The position numbers were made by a program, and so were the translations under genes. Below the pieces are notes generated by a model that did not search any database, was not told the DNA's origin, and was given only the letters and a program-made list of their open reading frames with translations. This document shows, piece by piece, positions 25,590-34,573 of a DNA stretch of 64,000 nt. How positions within the stretch are numbered: position 1 is the first letter of the stretch; each line of letters begins with the position of its first letter. Origin of the DNA: an uncultured Alistipes sp. (GTDB lineage Bacteria; Bacteroidota; Bacteroidia; Bacteroidales; Rikenellaceae); contig CAAGGL010000024.1 of assembly GCA_900769405.1 (NCBI GenBank), positions 124,001 to 188,000 of the forward strand, written 5' to 3'.

Positions 25590-27059
25590 TTACTTGATAG
25601 TCACAGCAACAGCCTCACTCTCGTTGTGGCAGCGGTCCATAGCCGTTACAACGTAGGTACCCTCAGCCTTAGTGGGCAGAGCGAACTCGGTTGAGCGGGT
25701 TGTGGTAACGATGTGGTTGCCTGCATTTACGTCAACCTTCTCACCCTTAGCGAAGTGATATACAACGAAGTAGATCTGCTCCTGCATCGGGTCTTTGGTT
25801 GCAATGCGCTTCCAAGTCAGCTTGCCATCATTCACCTTCAAACCCTTAACCTTAGCGGGTGCTACGGCGTCGATAAAGTCGTATGCGGGGATCACTGCGG
25901 GACGCGAGTGCTCAACATTGATCAGCTGGTCGCCTGCACCGTTGTAGTTGCTAACGATGGGATAAGCGGGCCACATACAAGTACCGTGAACATTGTCCAG
26001 ATAGCGGCTCATCTCGATCATACGGGTGAACTGGTTGGTGCCCTCGCACAGGTCGGGAGCCTTCACTGCCGAGTTAACGCTCAGACCGTAGTACATATGG
26101 CGACCGAAGGTATTCTCGTTCCACCAGCGAGCCAAGATGTCGTAGCTTGCAGTCTTGTGATCAAGACGCAGATAGAGCTGGGGCAGCATATAGTCAACCC
26201 AACCCTTCTCGGTCCAGAGGATTACGTCCGAGAACAGACCACTGTAATTCTCGAAAGCGTTGGTGCGGCTACCGCGAGGATCGTTCTTCTGGTTGCGCCA
26301 TACGCAGAAGGGGCTGATACCCAAGCGTACCCAAGGCTTTGTAGCGCGCATATCGTAGTGCAGCTGCTCGATCAGCAGATCTACATTGTGGCGGCGCCAG
26401 TCGTCCAACTTCATACCGTTGCCATACTTTGCGTAGCTCTTCTCATCGGGGAACTCCTCGTCCTTAACGGGATAGGGATAGAAATAGTCGTCCATATGGA
26501 TTGCGTCAACGTCGTAGCGGGTTACGATGTCGCGTACAACCTTAGTGATGAAGTCGCGGCACTCGGGCAGACCCGGATCGAAAAGAATCTGCTGACCGTA
26601 GCGAACAAACCATTCGGGGTGCTTGTAGTAGATGTGATTTTCGGGCAGTTCGTCGGTCTTAACCGTCGTAACGCGATAGGGATTGATCCACGCGTGGAGC
26701 TCGATATTGCGCTTGTGGCACTCGTCGATCATAAACTGCAAGGGATCCCACATCGGATCGGGAGCTTTGCCTGCGGTACCGGTCAGATAGCGGCTCCAAG
26801 GCTCCAACTCCGAAGGATAGAGAGCGTCAGCCGAGGGGCGGATCTGCCACAAAATAGCGTTGATACCTGCTAGTTGGAGCGAATCAACGATGTTGATCAG
26901 GTAGGCCTGAGTCTGCTCCGAGGTCATCGCAGCATACTGCTTCTGATGAACGGTGTGAATCCACGCACCGCGGAACTCACGCTTGGGGTGCTGCTGAGCC
27001 TGTGCCTGGGCAACAAATGCCAAAGCCGCAACTGCCAAAATTAACGATTTGAGTTTCAT
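25590..27059 (-). CDS. GHL10/YngK-type glycoside hydrolase-like protein
   Basis: The 489-residue protein has a signal peptide (residues 1-21) followed by the FRGAWIHTVHQ start, INAILWQIRPSADALYPSE, HAWINPYRV and DAIHMDDYFYPYP segments typical of the GHL10/DUF187 (YngK) family of TIM-barrel proteins. A fibronectin-III-like C-terminal module starts near residue 400. These proteins are thought to act on glycans, possibly cell-wall related, but the reaction is not established. The gene ends the long leftward gene run, with a 34-base gap after the methyltransferase. Confidence 0.88.
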   Translation of the reverse strand: MKLKSLILAVAALAFVAQAQAQQHPKREFRGAWIHTVHQKQYAAMTSEQTQAYLINIVDSLQLAGINAILWQIRPSADALYPSELEPWSRYLTGTAGKAPDPMWDPLQFMIDECHKRNIELHAWINPYRVTTVKTDELPENHIYYKHPEWFVRYGQQILFDPGLPECRDFITKVVRDIVTRYDVDAIHMDDYFYPYPVKDEEFPDEKSYAKYGNGMKLDDWRRHNVDLLIEQLHYDMRATKPWVRLGISPFCVWRNQKNDPRGSRTNAFENYSGLFSDVILWTEKGWVDYMLPQLYLRLDHKTASYDILARWWNENTFGRHMYYGLSVNSAVKAPDLCEGTNQFTRMIEMSRYLDNVHGTCMWPAYPIVSNYNGAGDQLINVEHSRPAVIPAYDFIDAVAPAKVKGLKVNDGKLTWKRIATKDPMQEQIYFVVYHFAKGEKVDVNAGNHIVTTTRSTEFALPTKAEGTYVVTAMDRCHNESEAVAVTIK

Positions 27060-27093
27060 AGTTGTTTGTTTTTAATTGGTTAGTGATATAATT

Positions 27094-27741
27094 TTATTTA
27101 ACTCTTATCATATTCAATCCATCGCGCAACGGTAGGATAAAACTCTCGACACGCTCGTCATTGCGCACCATACGGTTGAACTCCAAGATGCCCTGCGTCT
27201 GGTGATCGTTATGAGCAACCTTTTCGACCACCTTGCCGTACCATAAGATGTTGTCTGCCAAGAGTATCGACCCGCTGTTAACAAGCGGCTCTCCCCCATC
27301 GTCACCCATCAACATTCGGTAGTAAGCGGGATATTCGCGCTTGTCGCCGTCGATGAAGACCATATCGAACTGCTTGCCGAGCGTGGGCGCAATTTCGAGT
27401 GCCGAGCCGATATGCAGTTTGATTTTCGAACCGTGCTCCGAGCGATCGAAGAACTCCTGCGCCATAGGCTCCAATTCGTCATCTACCTCGACGGTGTCGA
27501 TCGTCGCGTCAGCCTCCAACCCTGCGGCCATACTGAGTGCCGAGTAGCCCGTGAAGGTGCCGATTTCGAGCACCGACTTCGGGCGCAACATCTGCACAAT
27601 CATACGCAACAGACGCCCCTGAATATGTCCCGAAATCATACGCGGGTGCATAATTCGCAGGTTGGTCTGTCGATCGAGCTCGTGCAGCAGAGCCTCTTCG
27701 GGCGACGAAAGTTCGTGTATATATCTCTCTAATGGATCCAT
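27094..27741 (-). CDS. O-methyltransferase (catechol-type)
   Basis: The 215-residue protein belongs to the Methyltransf_3 family: SAM-binding LEIGTFTGYSALSMA near residue 60, IDTVEVDDELEP, and metal/substrate-site segments DMVFIDGDKREYPAYY and ILLADNILWYGKV. Relatives methylate catechols, flavonoids or tRNA (TrmR-type). Given the small size and lack of partner enzymes, a tRNA or small-molecule substrate is equally possible. It starts two bases after the M16 peptidase gene, suggesting tight co-transcription. Confidence 0.88.
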   Translation of the reverse strand: MDPLERYIHELSSPEEALLHELDRQTNLRIMHPRMISGHIQGRLLRMIVQMLRPKSVLEIGTFTGYSALSMAAGLEADATIDTVEVDDELEPMAQEFFDRSEHGSKIKLHIGSALEIAPTLGKQFDMVFIDGDKREYPAYYRMLMGDDGGEPLVNSGSILLADNILWYGKVVEKVAHNDHQTQGILEFNRMVRNDERVESFILPLRDGLNMIRVK

Positions 27742-27743
27742 TC

Positions 27744-28964
27744 CTATTTATATATAAGTGTCGAGGTTCTGCCGAAAATGTCGTTTGCGATCTCGGCGAT
27801 CTGGTCGCGCGTGATGGCGTTGATGCGCTCATAAACCTTCTCGACAGGCTCTATCTCGTTGTAAATCAAAAAACTCTTGCCGTTACCGAGCATATATGCC
27901 TCGCGGCTCTCCATTGCAATGGCCATCTGTCCCATATATTGTTTTTTGGCGATGGCTAGCTGACGCGCGGTGAGCGATTCGCGGCAGAGCGTGTCGATCT
28001 GCTCGGCCACCAACTCGCGGCAACGCTCAATCTTGTCACGATCCGAACTGAAATAGATGCTCGTCGCACCCGTGTCGGTATATGGTGTGTAAGTCGCTTC
28101 GATGTTGTAAGTCAATCCGTTACGCTCACGCACAGCGATGTTGAGTAACGAATTTGCGCACGGACCACCTAACGTATTGATCAGCAGAGCCAACGGCAGT
28201 CGGCGCTTGTCGTTGAGCGAGTAGGCGCGATTGCCGATAATGCAATGTGCCTGGTGTAAGTGCTTGCTGACGCTCTTCTCGAACGGCTCGAATGGTGCAG
28301 GAGCAATGCGCTCGAACGAACGATTCGAGGCGGGCACGTCGGCAAAATATCGCTCGGCAATCTCGCGTATGCGGCGATCCGAAATGTTGCCCACCGTCGC
28401 AAAGACCATCTGGTCGGTGGTATGTGTGCGACTGACGAAGTGCTTGATTCGCTCCGTGTTGTAGTGTTTGAGCGCCGTCTTACGACCTAAAATATTGTGC
28501 CCCAGCTGCGAACCCTCGAAGATCATATCCTCGAACGTGTCGTAGATCATATCGGCGGGTGAATCCTTGTAGGAATTGATCTCGTCGGCCACCACCTCGC
28601 GCTCGCGCACCAACTCCTTCTCGGGGAAGGTCGAGTGGAAGGCGATGTCGGCGATCAATTCGGCCGCCTTGGCGATGTCGCGACGCAATACGGTAGCGTG
28701 AATAGCCGTCTCCTCTTTGGTCGTATAGGCATTCAGTTCACCACCCAGATTCTCCAATCGGCAATTGATGTGGTATGCTCGGCGGTGCTCTGTGCCCTTG
28801 AACAACGCGTGCTCGGTGAAGTGTGCCAGGCCGTGCTCATCGCCAAGCTCGTCGCGTGTACCTGCATTGATTATCAATGCGCAGTAGGCCACGTCGGAGC
28901 GCACGGCACGATGAATGCCGCGAATGCCGTTGGGTAGCGTATATGTGTAGAATTTCTCCATCAA
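27744..28964 (-). CDS. M16-family zinc peptidase
   Basis: The 406-residue protein has the inverted zinc motif HFTEH (His48, Glu51, His52) and the distal Glu in EREVVADEI near residue 128, followed by the RNGLTYNIEATY segment characteristic of the second half of M16B proteins. It is a single-chain, roughly 45-kDa form that probably works as a dimer, like processing-peptidase-type enzymes. No signal peptide is visible, so it is likely cytoplasmic. It lies two bases after uvrA. Confidence 0.92.
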   Translation of the reverse strand: MMEKFYTYTLPNGIRGIHRAVRSDVAYCALIINAGTRDELGDEHGLAHFTEHALFKGTEHRRAYHINCRLENLGGELNAYTTKEETAIHATVLRRDIAKAAELIADIAFHSTFPEKELVREREVVADEINSYKDSPADMIYDTFEDMIFEGSQLGHNILGRKTALKHYNTERIKHFVSRTHTTDQMVFATVGNISDRRIREIAERYFADVPASNRSFERIAPAPFEPFEKSVSKHLHQAHCIIGNRAYSLNDKRRLPLALLINTLGGPCANSLLNIAVRERNGLTYNIEATYTPYTDTGATSIYFSSDRDKIERCRELVAEQIDTLCRESLTARQLAIAKKQYMGQMAIAMESREAYMLGNGKSFLIYNEIEPVEKVYERINAITRDQIAEIANDIFGRTSTLIYK

Positions 28965-28966
28965 TG

Positions 28967-31762
28967 TTAATGTTTAGCGAGGAATTGACCCGTGTAACTC
29001 TTCTCGCATTGTTGCAGGTCGCGCGGTGTGCCCTCGAATACAATCTCGCCACCACGATCGCCCGCCTCAGGTCCGAGATCAATCACCCAATCGGCGCACT
29101 TGATCACGTCCATATTGTGCTCGACGATTACCACCGAATGACCGCGCTCGATCAGCGCATCGAACGCCGCGAGTAGCTTATTGATATCGTGGAAGTGCAG
29201 ACCCGTCGTAGGCTCGTCGAAGATAAACATCACTCGTCCTGCCGAATTCTCTCGCAACATATACGAGGCCAGCTTAACGCGCTGACTCTCACCACCCGAC
29301 AGCGTCGATGACGATTGTCCGAGTTTGATGTATCCCAGACCAACGTCCTGCAACGGTTGTAGTCGCTCGACGATGCGTCGGCAGGTGCTCTCAGTGCCCG
29401 CACCGAAGAACTCGATCGCCTCGTCGATGGTCATCTCCAACACATCGTAGATCGATTTCTCGTGCCAACGCACCTCCAAAACATCATCTTTGAAACGTCG
29501 TCCGCCACACGCCTCGCACTTCAACTCGATGTCGGCCATAAACTGCATCGACACCTTGATCACACCATCGCCCTGACACTCCTCGCAACGACCGCCCGCG
29601 ATGTTGAACGAGAAGTGCGACGGTCCCATTCCGTTGTGTTTGGCGTAGGGCTGATCGGCATACAGTCGGCGAATTTCGTCGTATGCCTTGATATATGTAA
29701 CGGGGTTCGAGCGCGATGATTTACCGATCGGATTCTGATCTACCAACTCGACCGACGAAAGCAGGCTCAAATCGCCTTCAATCGACTCGAAATCACCCGG
29801 TTTTAATCCCGTTTCGGTCAGCTGGCGTCGCAGGGCGGGATATAGAATACCCTTGACAAACGACGACTTGCCACTACCGCTAACGCCTGTGATGCAGGTC
29901 ATTACGCCGAGCGGTATCTTCACGTCTATGCCTTTCAGATTATTTTCGCGTGCGCCACGAATCGTGATGTGACCACCTGCACTGCGGAACGACTGTGGTG
30001 CTGCTATCGAGCGACGCCCCGTGAGGTAATCCGCCGTAAGGCTCTCGCTCGGCTCATTCAGCAGTTTGTCGAGAGGACCGTTGAAGACCACTCGACCGCC
30101 CAACTCGCCCGCACGCGGGCCGATATCGACGATGTAATCCGCCGCGCGAATAACCTCCTCCTCGTGCTCGACCACAATGACCGTGTTGCCCAGATCGCGC
30201 AACTGCTTCAAAACGCCGATCAGTCGGTGCGTATCGCGCGGGTGCAGACCGATGCTCGGCTCGTCCAAAATATAGAGCGACCCGACCAGCGAACTTCCCA
30301 ACGAGGTCGAGAGGTTGATGCGCTGGCTCTCGCCACCCGACAGCGTCGATGATAGACGGTCGAGCGTCAAGTAACCCAAACCAACATCGGTCAAATAGCG
30401 CAAGCGATTGCGAATCTCGACCATAATGCGCTCCGATGTCGCCTTGTCATAGTCGTCGAGCTCGATCGTCGCGAAGAAATCGACCAACTCATCAACGGTC
30501 ATCGTCACCAGATCGGCAATCGTTCGACCTCCAACACGCACATAGAGAGCCTCTTGGCGCAGGCGGCTGCCACCACACTCCGAGCAGAGTGTTTTGCCCG
30601 TATAGCGAGCCTTCATTACTCGGAATTGGATCTTATATCGTTCGCTGTCAATGTATTGGAAGAATTCGTCCAAGCCGTGGAAGAATTCGTTACCGCGCCA
30701 TAGCAACTGTTTATGCTCGCGCGTAAGGTCGTGATATGGTGTATGAATCGGGAAGTCGAATTTGTAAGCATTATTGACCAACTGCTCCTTCCACCACTTC
30801 ATCGTCTGTCCCTTCCAGCACGCAATCGCATCCTCGAAAATCGAACGGCTCTTGTCGGGCACGACCAAATCCTCGTCAATGCCGACCACCTTGCCATAGC
30901 CCTCGCAACGCGGGCAGGCACCTATCGGATTGTTGAAGCTGAAAAGGTGCTCGGTCGGCTCCTCGAATGTCATTCCGTCGAGTTCAAGGCGCGATGAGTA
31001 TTCGACCACCTCGTTCTGCTCGTCGCCAGGCACGATGATGCGACACACGCCGCCACCCAATTCGTAGGCGCGTGCAACGGCGTCACGCAGGCGACTACCC
31101 TGCTCCTCGTCGTCGCTCAGACGGGCACGATCCACCACGATCGAAATGCCGTCGGCTGTTTCGTCGCTTGAAATATCCTTTATAACATCCTCAATTAGTG
31201 ATGTTTGTCCATTGCGATAGATTCGCAAAATACCCTCGCCGAAAAGCACCGTAAGCTGCTCGATTACGCCTTGCCCCTCAGTAAGTACCAACGGCGCGGC
31301 CACCATCACTCGACTGCCCGACCAGCGCTCAATGGCCTCATTGACCACCTGCTCAGGCTGATAGCTGACCACTTCGCGTCCCGAAATGGGTGAGAAAGTG
31401 TGTCCGATGCGAGCGAAAAGCAGTTTGAGATAGTCGTAAATTTCGGTTGTTGTGCCGACCGTCGAGCGCGGATTTTTGGTCGAAACCTTCTGCTCGATAG
31501 CGATTGCGGGGGCGATACCCGAGATCATATCGACATCGGGCTTCTCGATACGACCCAAGAACTGACGCGCATAAGCCGACAGACTCTCGACATAACGACG
31601 CTGACCCTCGGCAAAAATTGTGTCGAAGGCCAAAGTGGACTTACCCGATCCCGAAAGACCGGTCACGACCACCAATTTGTTATGCGGAATCGAGAGCGAG
31701 ATGTTTTTAAGGTTATGCACCCTCGCCCCACGAATCGTAATCTGTTGCTTATCGTCAGTCAT
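28967..31762 (-). CDS. uvrA: excinuclease ABC subunit A
   Basis: UvrA is the damage-sensing ATPase of nucleotide excision repair. The 931-residue protein has two ABC modules: Walker A GLSGSGKSTLAF near residue 35 and GVSGSGKSSFVKG near residue 630, each with an LSGGESQR signature. Zinc-finger cysteines CSECGGSRL and CEACGGRRF are present. It is read leftward in a run with pyrB, pyrI, a PLD-type gene, the M16 peptidase and an O-methyltransferase, with gaps of two to three bases on both sides. Confidence 0.98.
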   Translation of the reverse strand: MTDDKQQITIRGARVHNLKNISLSIPHNKLVVVTGLSGSGKSTLAFDTIFAEGQRRYVESLSAYARQFLGRIEKPDVDMISGIAPAIAIEQKVSTKNPRSTVGTTTEIYDYLKLLFARIGHTFSPISGREVVSYQPEQVVNEAIERWSGSRVMVAAPLVLTEGQGVIEQLTVLFGEGILRIYRNGQTSLIEDVIKDISSDETADGISIVVDRARLSDDEEQGSRLRDAVARAYELGGGVCRIIVPGDEQNEVVEYSSRLELDGMTFEEPTEHLFSFNNPIGACPRCEGYGKVVGIDEDLVVPDKSRSIFEDAIACWKGQTMKWWKEQLVNNAYKFDFPIHTPYHDLTREHKQLLWRGNEFFHGLDEFFQYIDSERYKIQFRVMKARYTGKTLCSECGGSRLRQEALYVRVGGRTIADLVTMTVDELVDFFATIELDDYDKATSERIMVEIRNRLRYLTDVGLGYLTLDRLSSTLSGGESQRINLSTSLGSSLVGSLYILDEPSIGLHPRDTHRLIGVLKQLRDLGNTVIVVEHEEEVIRAADYIVDIGPRAGELGGRVVFNGPLDKLLNEPSESLTADYLTGRRSIAAPQSFRSAGGHITIRGARENNLKGIDVKIPLGVMTCITGVSGSGKSSFVKGILYPALRRQLTETGLKPGDFESIEGDLSLLSSVELVDQNPIGKSSRSNPVTYIKAYDEIRRLYADQPYAKHNGMGPSHFSFNIAGGRCEECQGDGVIKVSMQFMADIELKCEACGGRRFKDDVLEVRWHEKSIYDVLEMTIDEAIEFFGAGTESTCRRIVERLQPLQDVGLGYIKLGQSSSTLSGGESQRVKLASYMLRENSAGRVMFIFDEPTTGLHFHDINKLLAAFDALIERGHSVVIVEHNMDVIKCADWVIDLGPEAGDRGGEIVFEGTPRDLQQCEKSYTGQFLAKH

Positions 31763-31765
31763 TGT

Positions 31766-32521
31766 TTAATAAGACAATTCGTCTAAATATTTCTCTTCGT
31801 ATTCTTTTGCTTTATGCCAATTCTTTGACAAAATGGGCTTTTGTATAGATGTTTGTCTATAACTTTCTTCTCCCGAATAGTGGCAGAAGTTTTCGGCGTT
31901 TCCACGTCCCCTACTCCGACTTTGATAGCAGTCATAGCACATAGGACGCTCAATATTAAACTCAATCTTGCGACCACAATGAATACAATATCCTTTGTGA
32001 GAATTGTAGTGGTAGCTTGTATTATGATTATTATTGTATAACCATTCCTTGCAATAGCGTGATTTATATACTAATTCATTGTAAGGATATGTTGCTATTT
32101 TAAGAGCATAGTTAAAAGCGTCGGTCGTGCTATCAGACTCATAGTAATTTGCGTTATACGAATTTTCTGCACAATAGCCAAATTCAATATTATTGCCTAT
32201 TGAATATTCGTGCAAATTTAATGAGGTCATTAATCCTTCTTTCTCATTTGCATAATATTTAGCGTGTAGATTCTCTGCGTATATAATTTTAATATTGGGG
32301 AATCTCTTAAAAAAGCCTAAATCCCAATCAGAAATTGGATTTTCTTTGCCAAATATTAGTAAGATATGAAGATGGCGATTATTTAAGTGCTTTTCAAACC
32401 AATCGCGAATTTCTTCGTCTAATTTGATATACGGAGATACTATCACGAGTAAATCTCGTGCATTCTCAATAATCTCTCTTAGTTTATAGACAAGAGGTTG
32501 TCCTGTGAGAAATTCGGCCAT
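31766..32521 (-). CDS. single-HKD phospholipase D-like protein with C-terminal zinc ribbon
   Basis: The 251-residue protein starts with an HKD/PLD-like fold (VIVSPYIKLDEEIRDWF). The catalytic-type motif HAKYYANEKEGLMTSLNL keeps His and Lys but has Glu where the usual Asp stands, and only one copy is present. Single-HKD enzymes such as Nuc and BfiI dimerise to cleave DNA. A zinc ribbon with paired CxxC (CIHCG and CYDC) follows at about residues 180-205, then a charged tail. It is much more AT-rich than its neighbours and sits between pyrI and uvrA with three bases before uvrA. A nuclease or nucleic-acid-binding role is inferred; it could also be inactive. Confidence 0.75.
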   Translation of the reverse strand: MAEFLTGQPLVYKLREIIENARDLLVIVSPYIKLDEEIRDWFEKHLNNRHLHILLIFGKENPISDWDLGFFKRFPNIKIIYAENLHAKYYANEKEGLMTSLNLHEYSIGNNIEFGYCAENSYNANYYESDSTTDAFNYALKIATYPYNELVYKSRYCKEWLYNNNHNTSYHYNSHKGYCIHCGRKIEFNIERPMCYDCYQSRSRGRGNAENFCHYSGEESYRQTSIQKPILSKNWHKAKEYEEKYLDELSY

Positions 32522-32542
32522 TTGTACAGTTTAATAAACAAA

Positions 32543-33010
32543 TTATTTTATCAACTCCATCTGCGACTGAGGGGTTACCTTTTCGCAGTAGCGGCAACGC
32601 AACGAAATCTTGCCGTCGTGGTTCAGCACATCAAAGGCTGTGCGCACGGGCTCGTTGTTGGTGATGCACTTGGGATTGGCGCAACGAACGAAACCCTCCA
32701 TACGCTCCGGAACGGTCACCTTGCGCTTCTCGATAACCTCGAAATCCTTGATCGTATTGACCATAGCCATCGGCGCAAAGAGTGCAATGCGGTTGATCTC
32801 CTTATCCAGGCAGTAGCGATCGGCAATCTTGATAATCGCCTTGGTGCCCATACGCTTGCTTTCGAGATTCAGACCGAACGTGATGCGCTGCGGTGCGCGA
32901 TCGAGCTGCATAATGCGGATAATCTTGAAGAGCTGATCCGACGGAATGTGGTCGATTACCGTGCCATTCTCAATGGCGCGAACCTCTTGTGTCTTATTAT
33001 CGTTTACCAT
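32543..33010 (-). CDS. pyrI: aspartate carbamoyltransferase regulatory subunit
   Basis: PyrI binds nucleotides and tunes the PyrB catalytic subunit at the first committed step of pyrimidine synthesis. The 155-residue protein has the N-terminal nucleotide-binding domain (IENGTVIDHI...) and the zinc-binding C-terminal domain with Cys in CANPKC and CRYCEKV. It starts eight bases after pyrB, the standard pyrBI pair. Confidence 0.96.
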   Translation of the reverse strand: MVNDNKTQEVRAIENGTVIDHIPSDQLFKIIRIMQLDRAPQRITFGLNLESKRMGTKAIIKIADRYCLDKEINRIALFAPMAMVNTIKDFEVIEKRKVTVPERMEGFVRCANPKCITNNEPVRTAFDVLNHDGKISLRCRYCEKVTPQSQMELIK

Positions 33011-33018
33011 AGTTCTCT

Positions 33019-33930
33019 TTACTTTTTAACGCCTAATAAATAACTGATAATTGCCATACGGGTATAAACGCCGTTCTCGGTCTGGTTGAAGTAGTATGCC
33101 TTGGGGTTCTGATCCACATCGTAAGCGATCTCGCCCACGCGCGGCAGCGGGTGCAGAATACGCATATTATCCTTCGTGTTGTCGAGCATCGAGTTCTTCA
33201 AAACATAGACGTTCTTCACGCGCTCATACTCCATCGGGTCGGTGAAACGCTCGCGCTGTACGCGGGTCATATAGACGATGTCGGCCTCGTTGATAGCGTC
33301 GCCAATCTCGGTTGTTTCGGTGAATTCCAGACCCTTATCGCGCAGGAACTGCTTGTACTCCTCGGGCATACGCAGCTCGGGAGGCGCAACGAAGGTGAAC
33401 TTGGTGTTGAAGTGCGAGAGAGCCTGCAACAGCGAGTGCACGGTGCGGCCGTACTTCAAGTCGCCGATCATCATAATGTTGATGCCGTCGAGCGTGCCCT
33501 GTGTCTTTTTGATCGAATAGAGGTCGAGCAGTGTCTGCGAAGGGTGTTGGTTGGCGCCGTCGCCCGCATTGACGATAGGTACCTTCGAGAACTCGCTTGC
33601 GTAGCGCGGTGCACCCTCCAACGAGTGGCGCATCACGATCATATCGCAGTAGTTGCTGATCACCTGAATGGTGTCGTGGAAGGTTTCGCCCTTCGAAACG
33701 CTGGTGTTAGCCGTGTCCGAGAAACCGATTACGCGGGCACCGAGGCGATTGATCGCACTCTCAAAGCTGAGTCGTGTGCGGGTCGAAGGCTCGAAAAACA
33801 GCGAGGCGATCACGCGACCATTGAGCAGAGGCTCGTAGGGGTGCTCCTCGAAATAGGCAGCCAATTCGGTAATGCGAATGATCTCTTCTTTGGTGAGATC
33901 GGTGATTGAAATAAGACTCTTATTCGCCAT
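33019..33930 (-). CDS. pyrB: aspartate carbamoyltransferase catalytic subunit
   Basis: PyrB joins carbamoyl phosphate and aspartate in pyrimidine synthesis. The 303-residue protein has the carbamoyl-phosphate site FEPSTRTRLSFESA near residue 48, DGANQHPSQTLLDLYS near residue 143, and HPLPRVGEI near residue 260. It pairs with pyrI. No pyr attenuator-like leader is evident in the 16-base gap after yigZ. Confidence 0.97.
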   Translation of the reverse strand: MANKSLISITDLTKEEIIRITELAAYFEEHPYEPLLNGRVIASLFFEPSTRTRLSFESAINRLGARVIGFSDTANTSVSKGETFHDTIQVISNYCDMIVMRHSLEGAPRYASEFSKVPIVNAGDGANQHPSQTLLDLYSIKKTQGTLDGINIMMIGDLKYGRTVHSLLQALSHFNTKFTFVAPPELRMPEEYKQFLRDKGLEFTETTEIGDAINEADIVYMTRVQRERFTDPMEYERVKNVYVLKNSMLDNTKDNMRILHPLPRVGEIAYDVDQNPKAYYFNQTENGVYTRMAIISYLLGVKK

Positions 33931-33946
33931 AGCTTATGTTTGGTTT

Positions 33947-34558
33947 TTAGTTGTTTGTCACAATTTCGGCTTGTGCGCCCTCGACCTTCGACAGGCGCGT
34001 GAGCAGTTGCTCGCTCTGACTCTGACGTATGGTGAGCGTCATCGTGCATAGATTGTCGAAACACTGCTCGACGATCTTGGGTTGCATATCCTTGATGACG
34101 CGCATCACTTCGTTCATTGCCATATATGAGAATCGCACCTCGATGCGGTCATCGACCGTGCGCTCGACCACTTCGGCCGCGGCAATCACCTCGGCGGCTG
34201 AGGTCTTGTAGGCCTCGATCAGTCCCGAGACGCCCAATTTCGTACCGCCAAAATATCGCACAACGACAATCAGACAGTCGGTAATCTCGTGCGAGAGCAG
34301 CTGTCCGAGAATCGGTTTTCCGGCAGTCGATGAGGGCTCGCCGTCATCATTGGCGCGGAATGTTTCGCCTCGCGGACCGAGTCGCCAGGCGTAGCAATGG
34401 TGTGTGGCGTCGTAATATTTTTTGTACAGCACTTCGAGTCGCTCGCGTATCTGCTCCTCCGTCGTCACGGGGTAAGCAAAGCATAGGAACTTACTGCTCT
34501 TCTCCTTGAAGAGAGCTTCGGCGTCGGCCTCGATTGTGCGATATACGTCGTTCTCCAT
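33947..34558 (-). CDS. yigZ: YigZ/IMPACT-family protein
   Basis: The 203-residue protein has the UPF0029 (IMPACT N-terminal) core with DATHHCYAWRLG and NDDGEPSSTAGKPIL, then VVVRYFGGTKLGVSGLI, and a DUF1949-like C-terminal domain. Eukaryotic IMPACT modulates translation control; bacterial members are of uncertain function. It starts 15 bases after lepB and is followed by pyrB after 16 bases. Confidence 0.92.
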   Translation of the reverse strand: MENDVYRTIEADAEALFKEKSSKFLCFAYPVTTEEQIRERLEVLYKKYYDATHHCYAWRLGPRGETFRANDDGEPSSTAGKPILGQLLSHEITDCLIVVVRYFGGTKLGVSGLIEAYKTSAAEVIAAAEVVERTVDDRIEVRFSYMAMNEVMRVIKDMQPKIVEQCFDNLCTMTLTIRQSQSEQLLTRLSKVEGAQAEIVTNN

Positions 34559-34573
34559 TGCTCGTGCGTGGGC

